Of a stretch of DNA of 64,000 bases, positions 8,353 through 17,839 are shown one piece after another. Where the stretch lies: assembly GCA_964602655.1 (NCBI GenBank), contig CAZRSF010000015.1, positions 28,411-92,410 of the forward strand, given 5' to 3'. The notes below the pieces were generated by a model. The model worked only from the letters and a program-made list of their open reading frames with translations. It did no database searches and was not told the DNA's origin. This DNA is from Moduliflexus sp964602655 (GTDB lineage Bacteria > Moduliflexota > Moduliflexia > Moduliflexales > Moduliflexaceae). The position numbers and the translations under genes were made by a program. The stretch's first letter is position 1. Each line of letters opens with the position of its first letter.

Positions 8353-9315
8353 ATGCTTGCCCACTCCACATATATTGGGATTGATATCTCTAAAACGCAG
8401 CTTGATACCGCGAGTCGTCCCTCTGGAACGCACTCCCATTTTGCCAATACGGACGACGGCATCACTGCGTGCGTCGCCTGGATCGCCGCTCAAACGCCTG
8501 ACCGAATCATCGTCGAAGCGACCGGCGGCTGGGAGCGTGCGCTGGTCGCCGCGCTGATGGTGGCGGAATTGCCGGTCGCGGTGATCAATCCGCGCCAGGG
8601 GCATGATTTCGCCAAAGCGACGGGTCAATTGGCCAAAACCGACCGGCTGGATGCGGCGATGCTCGCCCAGTTTGGCGAGGCCATGCGCCCTACGCCGCGC
8701 CCCGCGAAATCTGAGGCCCTCCGCGAGTTGGAAGCCCTGGTGCTGCGTCGGCGTCAACTCGTGGAACTGCGCACGATGGAGACGCAACGCCTCGCGACCG
8801 CCCCTCGCCGGATTCAGGCGTCGCTCACGGCGCATGTCACCTGGCTGACGGACCAACTTGTTCGCCTGGATACCGAGATTCAGGCCGCCATTGAGTCCAG
8901 CCCGGTCTGGCAGGCCACTGCGGATGTCCTTCAGAGCGTGCCTGGGGTTGGGGCGACGACAACGGCCATGTTGATCAGTCGGCTTCCCGAATTGGGCACG
9001 CTGGATCGCCGCCGCATCGCCGCGCTCGTGGGCGTCGCCCCGTTTGCCCGTGATCGCGGCCGCTATCGCGGACGCCGCGCGGTCTGGGGCGGGCGGCCTG
9101 AGGTGCGATCCCTCCTGTATATGAGCACCTTGTCGGCGATCCGGTGGAATCCCGTCATTCAGACGTATTATCAACGCCTTCGCACCGCAGGCAAGGCCGC
9201 CAACGTCGCGATCACCGCGTGTATGCGCAAATTGTTGACTATTTTGAATGCCATGCTGGCTCACAAGACGCCATGGAAGGCCGATTTTAACAAACAATCT
9301 GCTTCTTCCTCTTGA
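8353..9315 (+). CDS. IS110-family transposase
   Basis: A 320-residue recombinase of the IS110/IS116/IS902 family. The N-terminal RuvC-like DEDD domain shows GIDISK, IVEATGG and TDRLDAAMLA. The C-terminal Transposase_20 domain has the helix-hairpin-helix-like SVPGVGATTTAMLI and ALVGVAPFARDRG, then MSTLSAIRWNP, which holds the candidate catalytic serine. These enzymes excise and insert the element with the bridge RNA. ATG 8353 has GGGAGG seven bases upstream. Other in-frame starts at 8347 and TTG 8326 are less well placed. All key motifs look intact, so the element may be active. Confidence 0.9.
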   Translation: MLAHSTYIGIDISKTQLDTASRPSGTHSHFANTDDGITACVAWIAAQTPDRIIVEATGGWERALVAALMVAELPVAVINPRQGHDFAKATGQLAKTDRLDAAMLAQFGEAMRPTPRPAKSEALRELEALVLRRRQLVELRTMETQRLATAPRRIQASLTAHVTWLTDQLVRLDTEIQAAIESSPVWQATADVLQSVPGVGATTTAMLISRLPELGTLDRRRIAALVGVAPFARDRGRYRGRRAVWGGRPEVRSLLYMSTLSAIRWNPVIQTYYQRLRTAGKAANVAITACMRKLLTILNAMLAHKTPWKADFNKQSASSS

Positions 9316-9330
9316 CAAAGAACACAATTG

Positions 9331-9372
9331 CTTTCAGGGCAAAACGCGACGTGTTCGAATCTAACAACGTAG
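9331..9372. repeat. Right arm of the composite palindrome flanking the IS
   Basis: This 42-base arm is the reverse complement of 7939-7980 with about five mismatches, and starts 14 bases past the inferred right end of the IS. The remaining bases up to the macA-like gene at 9524 hold an AT-rich leader. No convincing promoter boxes were seen there. Confidence 0.7.
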
Positions 9373-9523
9373 AAGTAAATACCTCGAAAAATCGTTTCCT
9401 GAAACTTTTTCACAATTCGTTTCGTCTTCAATGTGAAAGAACTTTTTAAGAAACAACGTAACGGTTTAGCGTTCGCGGTACATAAATATTACGTTTCATG
9501 TTTGAGAACGAAGGAGTGAAGGC

Positions 9524-10804
9524 ATGATGAAAAAAGGCATATTGAGTATCATCATCACCCTGCTGTTAGCGGCAGGGGGAGTGTTGGCGTTTCAACGCCT
9601 CGGCAGTTCGAAACAAGAGACCGAGTTTCAATTTTCTGTATTAGAACTCGGCGATATTGAAAATACGGTGTCGAGCACCGGCGCGTTGAGCGCGGTCGGC
9701 ACGGTGGAAGTCGGATCGCAAGTCTCTGGCACGGTCGAAAAGGTGCTGGCTGATTATAATGATGTGGTCAAAAAAGGGCAGGTGCTCGCAATTGTGGACA
9801 CCTCGCTGCTGACGGCGTCGGTGAATGAAGCGGATGCGAATCTTGCGCGAGCGCAGGCGCAATTTGAGCAAGCGCAAACCGAATTTCAACGCAATGAAAA
9901 ATTGTTCAAGGAAGGCTATATTTCTGAAGTCACGTTTTTGGCGAATAAGACAGATGTCGCGACGAATGCCGCCGCCGTGAAATCGGCTGAAGTCGCCGTG
10001 AAACGCGCCAAAACGAACTTGAAATACGCGGAAATTCGTTCGCCGATTTCCGGGCGAGTCATCGAACGCTCGATTGATGCCGGGCAGACCATTGCCGCCA
10101 GCATGAGCGCCCCCACGTTGTTTATCATTGCGGAAGATTTGTCGCGGATGCAAATCGAGGCGGCGGTGGATGAAAGCGATATTGGAAATATCAAAGAAGG
10201 AATGGCTGTGCGTTTTAGTGTGCAAGCGCATGATGAGGAAGTCTTTACCGGTACGGTCAGGCAGATTCGGTTGCAGCCAAAAACCGTTGAAAATGTCGTG
10301 ACTTATACGGTCGTGGTGGATGCCCTGAATGAAAAAGGATTGTTATTGCCCGGCATGACCGCCACCGTAGATTTTGTCATCGAAGAACGGCAAGATGTGC
10401 TGGTGATCCCGAATACCGCGCTGAATTTTCAGCCATCGCAGGAGATGTTGACGGCGCTGCGTCAGCAGCGGGAAGCGGCAGGTTCGCAGAATCAGGAAAA
10501 CAGGCCGCCTGCGCCGCCTGATGGAATGCCGTCTGACAAAACGTTATCGGATTTCAGTCGGGTTTTCTATCTTGATGACGCAGGCAAAGTCGGCGTGGCG
10601 CGTTTCAAATCAGGCATGACGGACGGAACAATCACAGAAGTCGTAGAAAGCCGTGAACTGCGCGAAGGGCTGCGAGTCATTACCGGGACGACCACCACAG
10701 GAAAGAACTCGACGAATAGCGGCACAAACGCGCTTTCATCCCTGATGAACGGCAAACGCGGCGCAAATGCCGGCGGCCCTCCCAGCGGTCCGCCGCCGTT
10801 CTGA
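9524..10804 (+). CDS. macA: Efflux periplasmic adaptor (MacA/HlyD family)
   Basis: This 426-residue membrane-fusion protein links an inner-membrane transporter to an outer-membrane channel. It begins with a membrane anchor (residues 5-23). A lipoyl/barrel-sandwich half follows (VGSQVSGTVEKVLADYNDVVKKGQ), then an alpha-helical hairpin (about 100-155), the second lipoyl half (RSPISGRVIERSIDAGQTI), a beta-barrel (VRFSVQAHDEEVFTGTV) and the membrane-proximal domain. It ends in a Gly/Pro-rich tail. AAGGAG lies seven bases before the ATG. The ATPase and permease genes follow directly, so this is a MacAB-type exporter of drugs, peptides or lipids. Confidence 0.85.
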   Translation: MMKKGILSIIITLLLAAGGVLAFQRLGSSKQETEFQFSVLELGDIENTVSSTGALSAVGTVEVGSQVSGTVEKVLADYNDVVKKGQVLAIVDTSLLTASVNEADANLARAQAQFEQAQTEFQRNEKLFKEGYISEVTFLANKTDVATNAAAVKSAEVAVKRAKTNLKYAEIRSPISGRVIERSIDAGQTIAASMSAPTLFIIAEDLSRMQIEAAVDESDIGNIKEGMAVRFSVQAHDEEVFTGTVRQIRLQPKTVENVVTYTVVVDALNEKGLLLPGMTATVDFVIEERQDVLVIPNTALNFQPSQEMLTALRQQREAAGSQNQENRPPAPPDGMPSDKTLSDFSRVFYLDDAGKVGVARFKSGMTDGTITEVVESRELREGLRVITGTTTTGKNSTNSGTNALSSLMNGKRGANAGGPPSGPPPF

Positions 10805-10819
10805 TGAAATCATGACGAA

Positions 10820-10852
10820 AACCCTGCCAGGGTTTGAAACCCTGGCAGGGTT
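10820..10852. repeat. Palindrome between the macA and macB-type genes
   Basis: Arms 10820-10835 and 10837-10852 (AACCCTGCCAGGGTTT and its complement) flank one central G. This is a member of the CCCTGNCAGGGTTT family. It sits inside the operon in a 71-base gap and could shape differential expression of the adaptor and transporter. Confidence 0.85.
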
Positions 10853-10875
10853 GAATATAAAATGAGGATCACGTT

Positions 10876-11586
10876 ATGAACACGATACAAGTCAACGAAT
10901 TACGAAAAACCTATCGCATGGGCGATGTCGAAGTTCACGCCTTGCAGGGCGTCTCGCTGACCATCGAGCCGGGAGAATTCGTCGCGATTATGGGCGCGTC
11001 CGGCTCTGGAAAATCCACCTTCATGAATATTTTAGGCTGTCTCGATTATTCGTCTAAAGGGGATTATTATTTGGACGGCGTCCATGTCAATTCCTTGAGC
11101 AAAAAGCAATTAGCGGATATTCGCAATCAAAAAATCGGCTTCGTGTTTCAGGGATTCAACTTGCTCTCCCGTACGACCGCCGTCGAAAATGTCGAACTGC
11201 CGCTGTTGTATGACCGTCGCCATCATGCTAAAGACGCGCAGAAAAAAGCGGTCGAATCCTTACAGCGCGTCGGGCTTGGCGAACGTCTCGATCATGTGCC
11301 GAGTCAGCTTTCCGGCGGGCAGCAGCAGCGCGTCGCGATTGCGCGGGCGTTAGTGAATGATCCCGCCTTGATTTTAGCGGACGAACCGACCGGCAACCTC
11401 GATACGCACACGTCAGCGGACGTCATGGCCTTGTTCCAGGAATTGAACGAACAGGGGATTACGATTCTTTTAGTCACACATGAACCGGACATCGCGCAAT
11501 ACACCAAACGGATTATCGAATTGCGCGACGGCGAACTTCGCCGCGATGAACCGGTCAAAGATCGGCAAATCGCTAATGTTAGGTAA
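10876..11586 (+). CDS. macB: ABC transporter ATPase (MacB/LolD type)
   Basis: This 236-residue nucleotide-binding protein carries Walker A (GASGSGKST), the Q-loop (FVFQGFNLL), the signature LSGGQQQRV, Walker B (LILADEPTGNLD) and the switch histidine (LVTHE). It belongs to the MacB/LolD/FtsE branch that powers mechanotransmission rather than classical transport. In E. coli MacB this domain is fused to the permease; here it is a separate gene ending six bases before the permease start. It forms one unit with the adaptor upstream and the permease downstream. Confidence 0.88.
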   Translation: MNTIQVNELRKTYRMGDVEVHALQGVSLTIEPGEFVAIMGASGSGKSTFMNILGCLDYSSKGDYYLDGVHVNSLSKKQLADIRNQKIGFVFQGFNLLSRTTAVENVELPLLYDRRHHAKDAQKKAVESLQRVGLGERLDHVPSQLSGGQQQRVAIARALVNDPALILADEPTGNLDTHTSADVMALFQELNEQGITILLVTHEPDIAQYTKRIIELRDGELRRDEPVKDRQIANVR

Positions 11587-11592
11587 AATGGT

Positions 11593-12810
11593 ATGAAATG
11601 GAAAAATTTGATTCGTGTGGCGTTTCAGAGTATCATGCGCAATCGCATGCGCAGCTTTTTAACGATGTTAGGAATTATCATCGGCGTTGGCGCGGTGATT
11701 GCGCTGGTGTCTATCGGCAACGGAGCGCAGCGCCAGATTCAAGATCAGATCGCGTCGCTCGGCACGAATCTGCTCATGGTGATGCCGAGTTTTAATCGCT
11801 CTGGCGCGGTGAATTTAGGCGCAGGATCGCGAAATTCCATTACGCTCGACGATGTTGAAGTGATTCAGGAAAAATCCGCGCTCGTGAAGTATATTTCGCC
11901 GGAAATTCGCGGCAACGGGCAGGTCGTGGCGGGATCGAACAACTGGTCAACGTCCTATCAGGGCGTCTCGCCCTCGTTTCTTGATATTCGCAACTGGCCG
12001 TTAGCGCAAGGCGCGTTTTTCACTGAGCGCGACATGAAAGCCAGAGCCAAAAAAGTCGTGATCGGACAGACGGTCGTAGAAAATTTGTTCCCGAATCAGA
12101 ACCCGCTTGGACAGAAAATCCGCCTGCGAAACGTGCCGTTCGAGGTGATTGGCGTCTTATCGGAAAAAGGGCAGAGCGCGAATGGCACGGATCAGGATGA
12201 TATGATGCTTGTGCCAGCCACGACTGCCTACTATCGCCTCGGCGGCAACCGGCGGCCAATGGGATTGGTTATCAGCGTGGTGTCCGAAGATCAGATGGAT
12301 ACGGCAAAGGAAGAAATCTCGACCATTTTGCGAGAGGAACATGACCTTGAGGCCGGAGACGCGGATGATTTCACCATTCGCTCGCAGACCGATATTGCCG
12401 AAACCGCCACGTCTGTCACCGGCATGTTGACGGTTCTGCTGAGCGCAATTGCCGGGGTTTCGCTTGTTGTCGGCGGGATCGGGATTATGAATATCATGCT
12501 GGTGTCGGTCACGGAGCGGACGCGGGAAATCGGCATTCGGCTTGCGATTGGCGCGCGCGGCGGCGATGTGCTGACGCAGTTTTTGATCGAAGCGATGATG
12601 TTAAGTTTATTGGGCGGAATGCTCGGCATTGCTGCCGGAATCGGTTCTGGTTATGGCATCGGCAAAGCGCTCGGTATGCCGATTGTGATTGACCCGTTCA
12701 TTATCGGCGTTGCATTTGCATTTTCCGGCGGCATCGGCATGTTTTTCGGCTATTATCCGGCGCGGAAAGCCGCCGCCCTCGATCCGATTGTCGCGCTGCG
12801 GTATGAATAA
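11593..12810 (+). CDS. macB: ABC transporter permease (MacB/FtsX family)
   Basis: A 405-residue permease with four membrane helices: one near the N-terminus (FLTMLGIIIGVGAVIALVSI) and three in the C-terminal FtsX domain, which includes VVGGIGIMNIMLVSVTERTREIGIRLAIGA in its conserved core. The large periplasmic MacB_PCD domain (about 45-275) lies between them. It ends in the typical PARKAAALDPIVALRYE. With the ATPase and adaptor it makes a MacAB-like tripartite pump. The outer-membrane TolC-like partner is not encoded nearby. Confidence 0.88.
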   Translation: MKWKNLIRVAFQSIMRNRMRSFLTMLGIIIGVGAVIALVSIGNGAQRQIQDQIASLGTNLLMVMPSFNRSGAVNLGAGSRNSITLDDVEVIQEKSALVKYISPEIRGNGQVVAGSNNWSTSYQGVSPSFLDIRNWPLAQGAFFTERDMKARAKKVVIGQTVVENLFPNQNPLGQKIRLRNVPFEVIGVLSEKGQSANGTDQDDMMLVPATTAYYRLGGNRRPMGLVISVVSEDQMDTAKEEISTILREEHDLEAGDADDFTIRSQTDIAETATSVTGMLTVLLSAIAGVSLVVGGIGIMNIMLVSVTERTREIGIRLAIGARGGDVLTQFLIEAMMLSLLGGMLGIAAGIGSGYGIGKALGMPIVIDPFIIGVAFAFSGGIGMFFGYYPARKAAALDPIVALRYE

Positions 12811-12817
12811 AACGTCC

Positions 12818-12850
12818 ACGTGTCAGACACTTTCAAAGTGTCTGACACGT
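12818..12850. repeat. Perfect palindrome after the MacB permease, GTGTCAGACACTTT family
   Basis: The 16-base arms (12818-12833 and 12835-12850) are exact complements with one central C, 7 bases after the stop codon. Relatives lie at 19282-19314, 43199-43231 and 59757-59789. There is no T-run here, in contrast to the gltD copy. It may still mark the end of the efflux operon. Confidence 0.85.
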
Positions 12851-13252
12851 AAGGATCGCTTATATTTTTTACGGCATTCGCACGTGTTGAAAAACATTGT
12901 CGGTCATCCAGTTTTTGAGCAAAAGTCCTATCGAATTGCAGAGTTATCGCCATTTTCTCATATCCATCGCCTTGCAACTCAATACAGTCGGAGTTCCCCA
13001 CAAATTTGTCGTTTCAGCATAAACCTTTCCACAAAAATGTTGACAAACCTCCTCTCTTTTTCATGGCATTCGGATAGCATTGCCTGGATTTACGGCAAAT
13101 TCAAGCGATGGCACAGCTTTTGTATTTTTTCTTCAGGCGCGCATGTTGTGACAGCAGAGGTAATAACGCCTGCTCATGACGAGAGAGGCGCTCTGCGTGG
13201 CGTACGCAGACGCATCTTTCGCAGAGAGCGGGGCAGCACGAGGTGAGATGTC
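12851..13252 (+). promoter_or_regulatory. gltB upstream region: candidate sigma-54-like site and leader hairpins
   Basis: No gene is visible in these 400 bases. TGGCAT-N5-TAGCA around 13064-13079 keeps the GG-N10-GC spacing of sigma-54 promoters, although the -12 box is imperfect. A second TGGCAC near 13109 has TTGT where TTGC is expected. A TTGACA at 13040-13045 lacks a good -10 partner. Just before gltB, TCTGCGT (13192-13198) can pair either with ACGCAGA (13204-13210) or with CGCAGAG at about 13220-13226, giving two mutually exclusive hairpins ahead of the GAGGTGAG ribosome site. Nitrogen control of gltBD by sigma-54/NtrC is known in other bacteria; its use here is inference. Confidence 0.3.
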
Positions 13253-16200
13253 ATGATGGACAACGTTCCCAATCAGCGAGAACAGGGATTGTACGAGCCG
13301 TCGCTTGAGCACGATAACTGCGGCGTCGGGTTTATTGTAAATATCAAAGGTCGCAAATCCCACGATATTGTCAGAAGTGGAATTCAAATCTTAATGAATT
13401 TAGCCCACCGGGGCGCAACCGGCTCAGACCCGGATACCGGCGATGGCGCTGGTATTTTACTCCAAATCCCGGATGAATTTTTTCGAAAAGAATTACAGCA
13501 CAAATTCGATCTGCCGACCGTCGGGCGCTATGGCGTGGGGAACGTCTTTCTGCCCACGAACGAGAACGAACGGATTCTCTGCGAAGAATGGATCGAAGCG
13601 ATTGTGCAGGAAGAGGGGCAGGTTTTTTTCGGCTGGCGCGACGTGCCAGTTGATTTGAAGAAAGCGGGACGCACTGCCCGCGCTGCTGCTCCGGCGTTCA
13701 AACAGATTTTTATCGGACGCGGCGCAAATGTGGCGGATCAAGACGCCTTCGAACGCAAACTCTACATTATTCGTAAAAAAATCGAAAAGAAAGCCCTGAA
13801 TTCAGAAATTTCTCAGAAGGATTTATTTTTTATTTGCAGCTTATCCTCCCGAACCATTGTGTATAAGGGGCAACTCAAATCCGAACAGTTAAAAGATTTT
13901 TACGCCGATCTCTCTGATCCGACGTTCCGGTCGGCGATTGCGCTCGTGCATTCGCGCTACAGCACCAACACGTTCCCGTCATGGCGCCTGGCGCATCCGT
14001 ACCGCATCCTCTGCCATAACGGCGAAATCAACACGCTGCGCGGCAACATCAACCGCATGGCCGCCCGTGAAAGTATCTGCAAAAGCGAGCTCTTCGGCAG
14101 CGAGTTGCAGAAAGTTTTCCCGGTCGTCACCCCGAACGGCAGCGATTCCGCGACCTTTGACAACGTGCTGGAATTTCTCGCGCTAACTGGCCGCGATCTG
14201 CCGCACGCGGTCATGATGATGGCACCGGAAGCATGGGAAGGCAACGAGAACATGGAGCAGGCCAAACGCGATTTTTACAATTACCACTCCTGCTTTATGG
14301 AACCCTGGGACGGCCCGGCGCTGATTGCCTTCAGCGATGGCCGCTATATCGGCACGGTGCTGGATCGGAACGGCTTGCGTCCGGCGCGGTATTGCATCGT
14401 CAACAACGAAACCGTCGTGATGGGGTCTGAAACCGGCGTGTTGCCGATTCCAGAAGAAGAAATCACGTTCAAAGGCCGCTTGCAGCCCGGCAAAATGCTG
14501 CTGATTGACACCGACGCGGGCAAGATCATTGACGATAAAGAATTAAAAATGAAATACGCCCACCGCAAACCCTACGGTCAATGGCTGCGAGAAAATATGG
14601 TGGACGTTGACGAACTGCCTGATCCGAAAAACGTCTATAAAAGCGACCTTGAGACGATTGTCGAACGGCAGCGGGCGTTCGGCTATACCTCCGAAGACGT
14701 GCGCGTGCTGCTCTATCCGAAAGCGGTCGAAGCGTTGGAAGCGACCGGTTCGATGGGGTCGGACACGCCGCTTTCCGTGCTGTCGGATAAGCCTCAGCCG
14801 CTTTTTTCCTATTTCCGTCAGTTGTTCGCGCAGGTGACGAACCCGCCGATTGATCCGATTCGCGAGGAGGTCATCATGGCGGAAGAGAGCAAACTCGGCA
14901 TCGAGCAGAACATTCTGGAGGAAGGCCCGCAGCACTGCCGCGTGTTGCGCCTGCCGCGCCCGATTCTGACGAATGCGTCTATGGCGAAAATTCGCGAGTT
15001 GCAGCATTATCATCTGCGGGCGACGACGATCCCGATTTTGTTCCAGGATACCGGCAGCGAGCATGATCTTGAAAACGCGATGGAAGAACTGTTCCGCAAG
15101 GCCGACCGGGCGATTGACGAGGGCTACACCTTGCTGATTCTCTCGGATCGCGGCGTGGATAAAACGCATATTCCAATTCCGATTCTGCTGGCCTGCGCCG
15201 GAACGCATCATCATTTGATTCGCAAAGGAACGCGCAACCGCGTCAGTCTGCTTGCTGAAACCGGCGAAGCCCGTGACATGCACCATTTCGCCTTGTTGAT
15301 CGGTTACGGCGTCCGCGCGGTGAATCCGTATTTGGCGCTCGAAACGCTTGATCACGAGTTGCAGCGCGGTCATTTCCCTTCGGAAATAGACCCAAAAACC
15401 GCGCAGTATCATTTCTTGAAAGCGATGCGCAAAGGGCTGTTCAAAATTATCTCGAAAATGGGCATCTCGACGATTCACTCCTATTGCGGGGCACAGATTT
15501 TCGAGGCGGTCGGCCTGAATGCGACCTGCGTCAATAAATATTTCACCGCGACGCCATCGCGCATCGGCGGCATCGGCATCAAAGAGATTCAGCGGGAAAC
15601 GTTGGAACGGCATCGCGCGGCATACAAATATCGCCCGATCCGGGAACGCAACGTGCTGGACAATGGCGGAAATTATCAGTGGCGCGTGGATGGCGAATTT
15701 CACCAGATCAACCCGGAAATTATCGCGACGCTGCAACAAGCGACGCGGAGCGGCGATTACAAATTGTATAAAAAATACGCGGCGATGATTAACGATCACA
15801 ATCGCAATTTTTCGAATCTGCGCGGGCTGCTGCGATTCAAAAAAGGGAATCCGATTCCATTGGAAGAAGTCGAACCGGCAAGCGCTATCGTCAAACGCTT
15901 TGCGACTGGCGCGATGTCGTTCGGCTCGATTTCCCGCGAGGCGCATGAAACGCTCGCGATTGCCATGAACCGGCTCGGCGGTTTTTCGAACACCGGCGAA
16001 GGCGGCGAAGACCCGGCGCGTTATATTCCGCTGCCGAATGGTGACTTGAAACGCAGCCGCATCAAACAGGTCGCGCCTGGGCGATTCGGCGTGAACCTGG
16101 AATATCTCGTCAATGCGGATCAAATTCAGATTAAAATGGCGCAGGGCGCAAAACCAGGAGAAGGCGGGCAGTTGCCGGGGCGCAAAGTGTCGCGGGAAAT

Positions 16201-17758
16201 CGCGAAAACCCGCCGCACCGTGCCGGGCGTGGTGTTGATTTCGCCGCCGCCGCACCATGATATTTATTCTATCGAAGATTTGGCGCAGTTGATTTACGAT
16301 CTGAAAAACGCGAACCATCACGCCAACATCAGCGTCAAGCTCGTGTCCGAAATCGGCGTCGGCATCATCGCGGCGGGCGTCGCGAAAGGGAAAGCGGATT
16401 GCGTCTTGATCAGCGGCTGCGAAGGCGGCACGGGCGCGTCGCCGGTGTCGTCCATCAAATACGCCGGGCTGCCAATGGAACTCGGCATCGCGGAAACGCA
16501 GCAAGTCTTAGTGATGAACCACCTGCGCGGGCGGATTCGCGTCCAGACTGACGGGCAGTTGAAAACCGGGCGCGACGTGGCGATTGCCGCCATGCTCGGC
16601 GCGGACGAATTCGGCTTCTCTTCGATTGCGCTCGTGACATTAGGATGTATCATGCTGCGTAAATGCCATCTTGACGCCTGTCTCGTCGGGATTGCGACCC
16701 AAAAACCGGAACTGCGGCGAAACTTCTGCGGCAAACCGGAATATGTGGTGAATTTCTTTACGTATGTGGCGGAAGAATGCCGCGAAATCATGGCGGAACT
16801 CGGTTTCCGCACTTTTGATGAAATGATCGGGCGCGTGGACATGCTGGAAGCCAACGACGCGATTACCCACTGGAAAGCGAAAGGCGTGGATTTGACGCCG
16901 CTGCTGCATAAACCGGACGTGCCTGCGGACGTGGCGATTCACCATGTCGAGCGGCAGCAGCATCATTTGGAAACGATTCTGGATCGCGTCCTGATCGAGC
17001 ATTCCCAGGAAGCGATTGATAACGAAAAACCGGTCTATATCGAACTGCCGATCAATAACACGAACCGAACAGTCGGCACGATGCTGAGTTCGGAAATTAC
17101 CAGAAAATACGGCGACATCGGCCTGCCGGAAGACACGATCAATATCCGTTTTACCGGATCGGCGGGGCAAAGTTTCGGGGCTTTCCTGGCGCGGGGCGTC
17201 ACGCTCGCGCTGGAAGGCGACGCCAACGATTACGTCGGCAAAGGGCTGTCGGGCGGTAAAATCATGATTATGCCGTCGCGCCGGGCGAGTTTCAAGCCAG
17301 AAGAGAATACCATTGCCGGAAACGTTATTCTTTATGGCGCGATTAACGGCGAAATGTATCTGCGCGGCATTGTCGGCGAACGTTTTGCCGTGAGGAACAG
17401 CGGCGCGAAAGCGGTCGTGGAAGGCGTCGGCGATCATGGCTGCGAATACATGACCGGCGGCTGCGTTGTCATTCTCGGCCCGACCGGACGCAACTTCGCG
17501 GCGGGCATGAGCGGCGGCTTCGCGTTTGTCTGGGATCGCGACCGCGCGTTTGCCAGCCGGTGCAATATGGAGATGGTTGACCTGTTCCCGGTGCTGCGCG
17601 AAGAAGATCGGCACGAATTGAAGAAACTGATTCGCCGCCATTACGGCTACACGAAAAGTTCGGTGGCCGAATATGTCCTGGAAAATTGGGACAGCGTACT
17701 GCCGCAATTCGTGAAAGTCTATCCTAAAGAATATCGCCGCGTTATCGAAGGCAAATAG
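13253..17758 (+). CDS. gltB: Glutamate synthase (NADPH) large subunit
   Basis: A full-length 1501-residue GOGAT alpha subunit. It hydrolyses glutamine and passes ammonia through an internal tunnel to 2-oxoglutarate, making two glutamates. The class II amidotransferase nucleophile is C23 in HDNCGVGF, so a propeptide of 22 residues must be removed. The central domain, the FMN-binding synthase domain (GEGGEDPARY, QGAKPGEGGQLPG, SGCEGGTGASP) and the GXGXG beta-helix follow. The 3Fe-4S cysteines are in CIMLRKCHLDAC (CX5CX4C). The ATG follows GAGGTGAG. gltD lies 81 bases downstream. Confidence 0.97.
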   Translation: MMDNVPNQREQGLYEPSLEHDNCGVGFIVNIKGRKSHDIVRSGIQILMNLAHRGATGSDPDTGDGAGILLQIPDEFFRKELQHKFDLPTVGRYGVGNVFLPTNENERILCEEWIEAIVQEEGQVFFGWRDVPVDLKKAGRTARAAAPAFKQIFIGRGANVADQDAFERKLYIIRKKIEKKALNSEISQKDLFFICSLSSRTIVYKGQLKSEQLKDFYADLSDPTFRSAIALVHSRYSTNTFPSWRLAHPYRILCHNGEINTLRGNINRMAARESICKSELFGSELQKVFPVVTPNGSDSATFDNVLEFLALTGRDLPHAVMMMAPEAWEGNENMEQAKRDFYNYHSCFMEPWDGPALIAFSDGRYIGTVLDRNGLRPARYCIVNNETVVMGSETGVLPIPEEEITFKGRLQPGKMLLIDTDAGKIIDDKELKMKYAHRKPYGQWLRENMVDVDELPDPKNVYKSDLETIVERQRAFGYTSEDVRVLLYPKAVEALEATGSMGSDTPLSVLSDKPQPLFSYFRQLFAQVTNPPIDPIREEVIMAEESKLGIEQNILEEGPQHCRVLRLPRPILTNASMAKIRELQHYHLRATTIPILFQDTGSEHDLENAMEELFRKADRAIDEGYTLLILSDRGVDKTHIPIPILLACAGTHHHLIRKGTRNRVSLLAETGEARDMHHFALLIGYGVRAVNPYLALETLDHELQRGHFPSEIDPKTAQYHFLKAMRKGLFKIISKMGISTIHSYCGAQIFEAVGLNATCVNKYFTATPSRIGGIGIKEIQRETLERHRAAYKYRPIRERNVLDNGGNYQWRVDGEFHQINPEIIATLQQATRSGDYKLYKKYAAMINDHNRNFSNLRGLLRFKKGNPIPLEEVEPASAIVKRFATGAMSFGSISREAHETLAIAMNRLGGFSNTGEGGEDPARYIPLPNGDLKRSRIKQVAPGRFGVNLEYLVNADQIQIKMAQGAKPGEGGQLPGRKVSREIAKTRRTVPGVVLISPPPHHDIYSIEDLAQLIYDLKNANHHANISVKLVSEIGVGIIAAGVAKGKADCVLISGCEGGTGASPVSSIKYAGLPMELGIAETQQVLVMNHLRGRIRVQTDGQLKTGRDVAIAAMLGADEFGFSSIALVTLGCIMLRKCHLDACLVGIATQKPELRRNFCGKPEYVVNFFTYVAEECREIMAELGFRTFDEMIGRVDMLEANDAITHWKAKGVDLTPLLHKPDVPADVAIHHVERQQHHLETILDRVLIEHSQEAIDNEKPVYIELPINNTNRTVGTMLSSEITRKYGDIGLPEDTINIRFTGSAGQSFGAFLARGVTLALEGDANDYVGKGLSGGKIMIMPSRRASFKPEENTIAGNVILYGAINGEMYLRGIVGERFAVRNSGAKAVVEGVGDHGCEYMTGGCVVILGPTGRNFAAGMSGGFAFVWDRDRAFASRCNMEMVDLFPVLREEDRHELKKLIRRHYGYTKSSVAEYVLENWDSVLPQFVKVYPKEYRRVIEGK

Positions 17759-17790
17759 ATGGAGGAAAAATAGTATCGCAGATTGATGGT

Positions 17791-17814
17791 AGGGCGGAGT
17801 TGAATCTCCGCCAT
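17791..17814. repeat. Short palindrome between gltB and gltD
   Basis: GGCGGAG (17793-17799) and CTCCGCC (17806-17812) flank TTGAAT, preceded by GTA. The TAGGGCG...TTGAA layout matches the elements at 19913-19940, 42354-42380 and 52227-52246. It occupies most of the gltB-gltD gap. Confidence 0.6.
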
Positions 17815-17839
17815 TTCTGCGATGTATTTATATAAAATT

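Larger units (their letters stand above)
8166..9316 (+). mobile_element. IS110-family insertion sequence (ends inferred)
   Basis: The element comprises a non-coding left part, the transposase and almost no right non-coding part. The hexamer CTTGAC occurs at 8166-8171 and again at 9311-9316, overlapping the transposase stop. IS110 elements have no terminal inverted repeats and are bounded by a short duplicated core, often CT, so these two hexamers are my best guess for the boundaries. The long left non-coding region with the transposase close to the right end is the arrangement of the IS110 (not IS1111) subgroup. The target lies in a palindromic repeat. Confidence 0.6.

Noticed and set aside
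14543..16504. Long open frame antisense to gltB
   Set aside because: It is exactly opposite a fully conserved glutamate synthase, has no ribosome site or recognisable domain, and its arginine/histidine-rich composition is what codon-position GC bias produces on the opposite strand.
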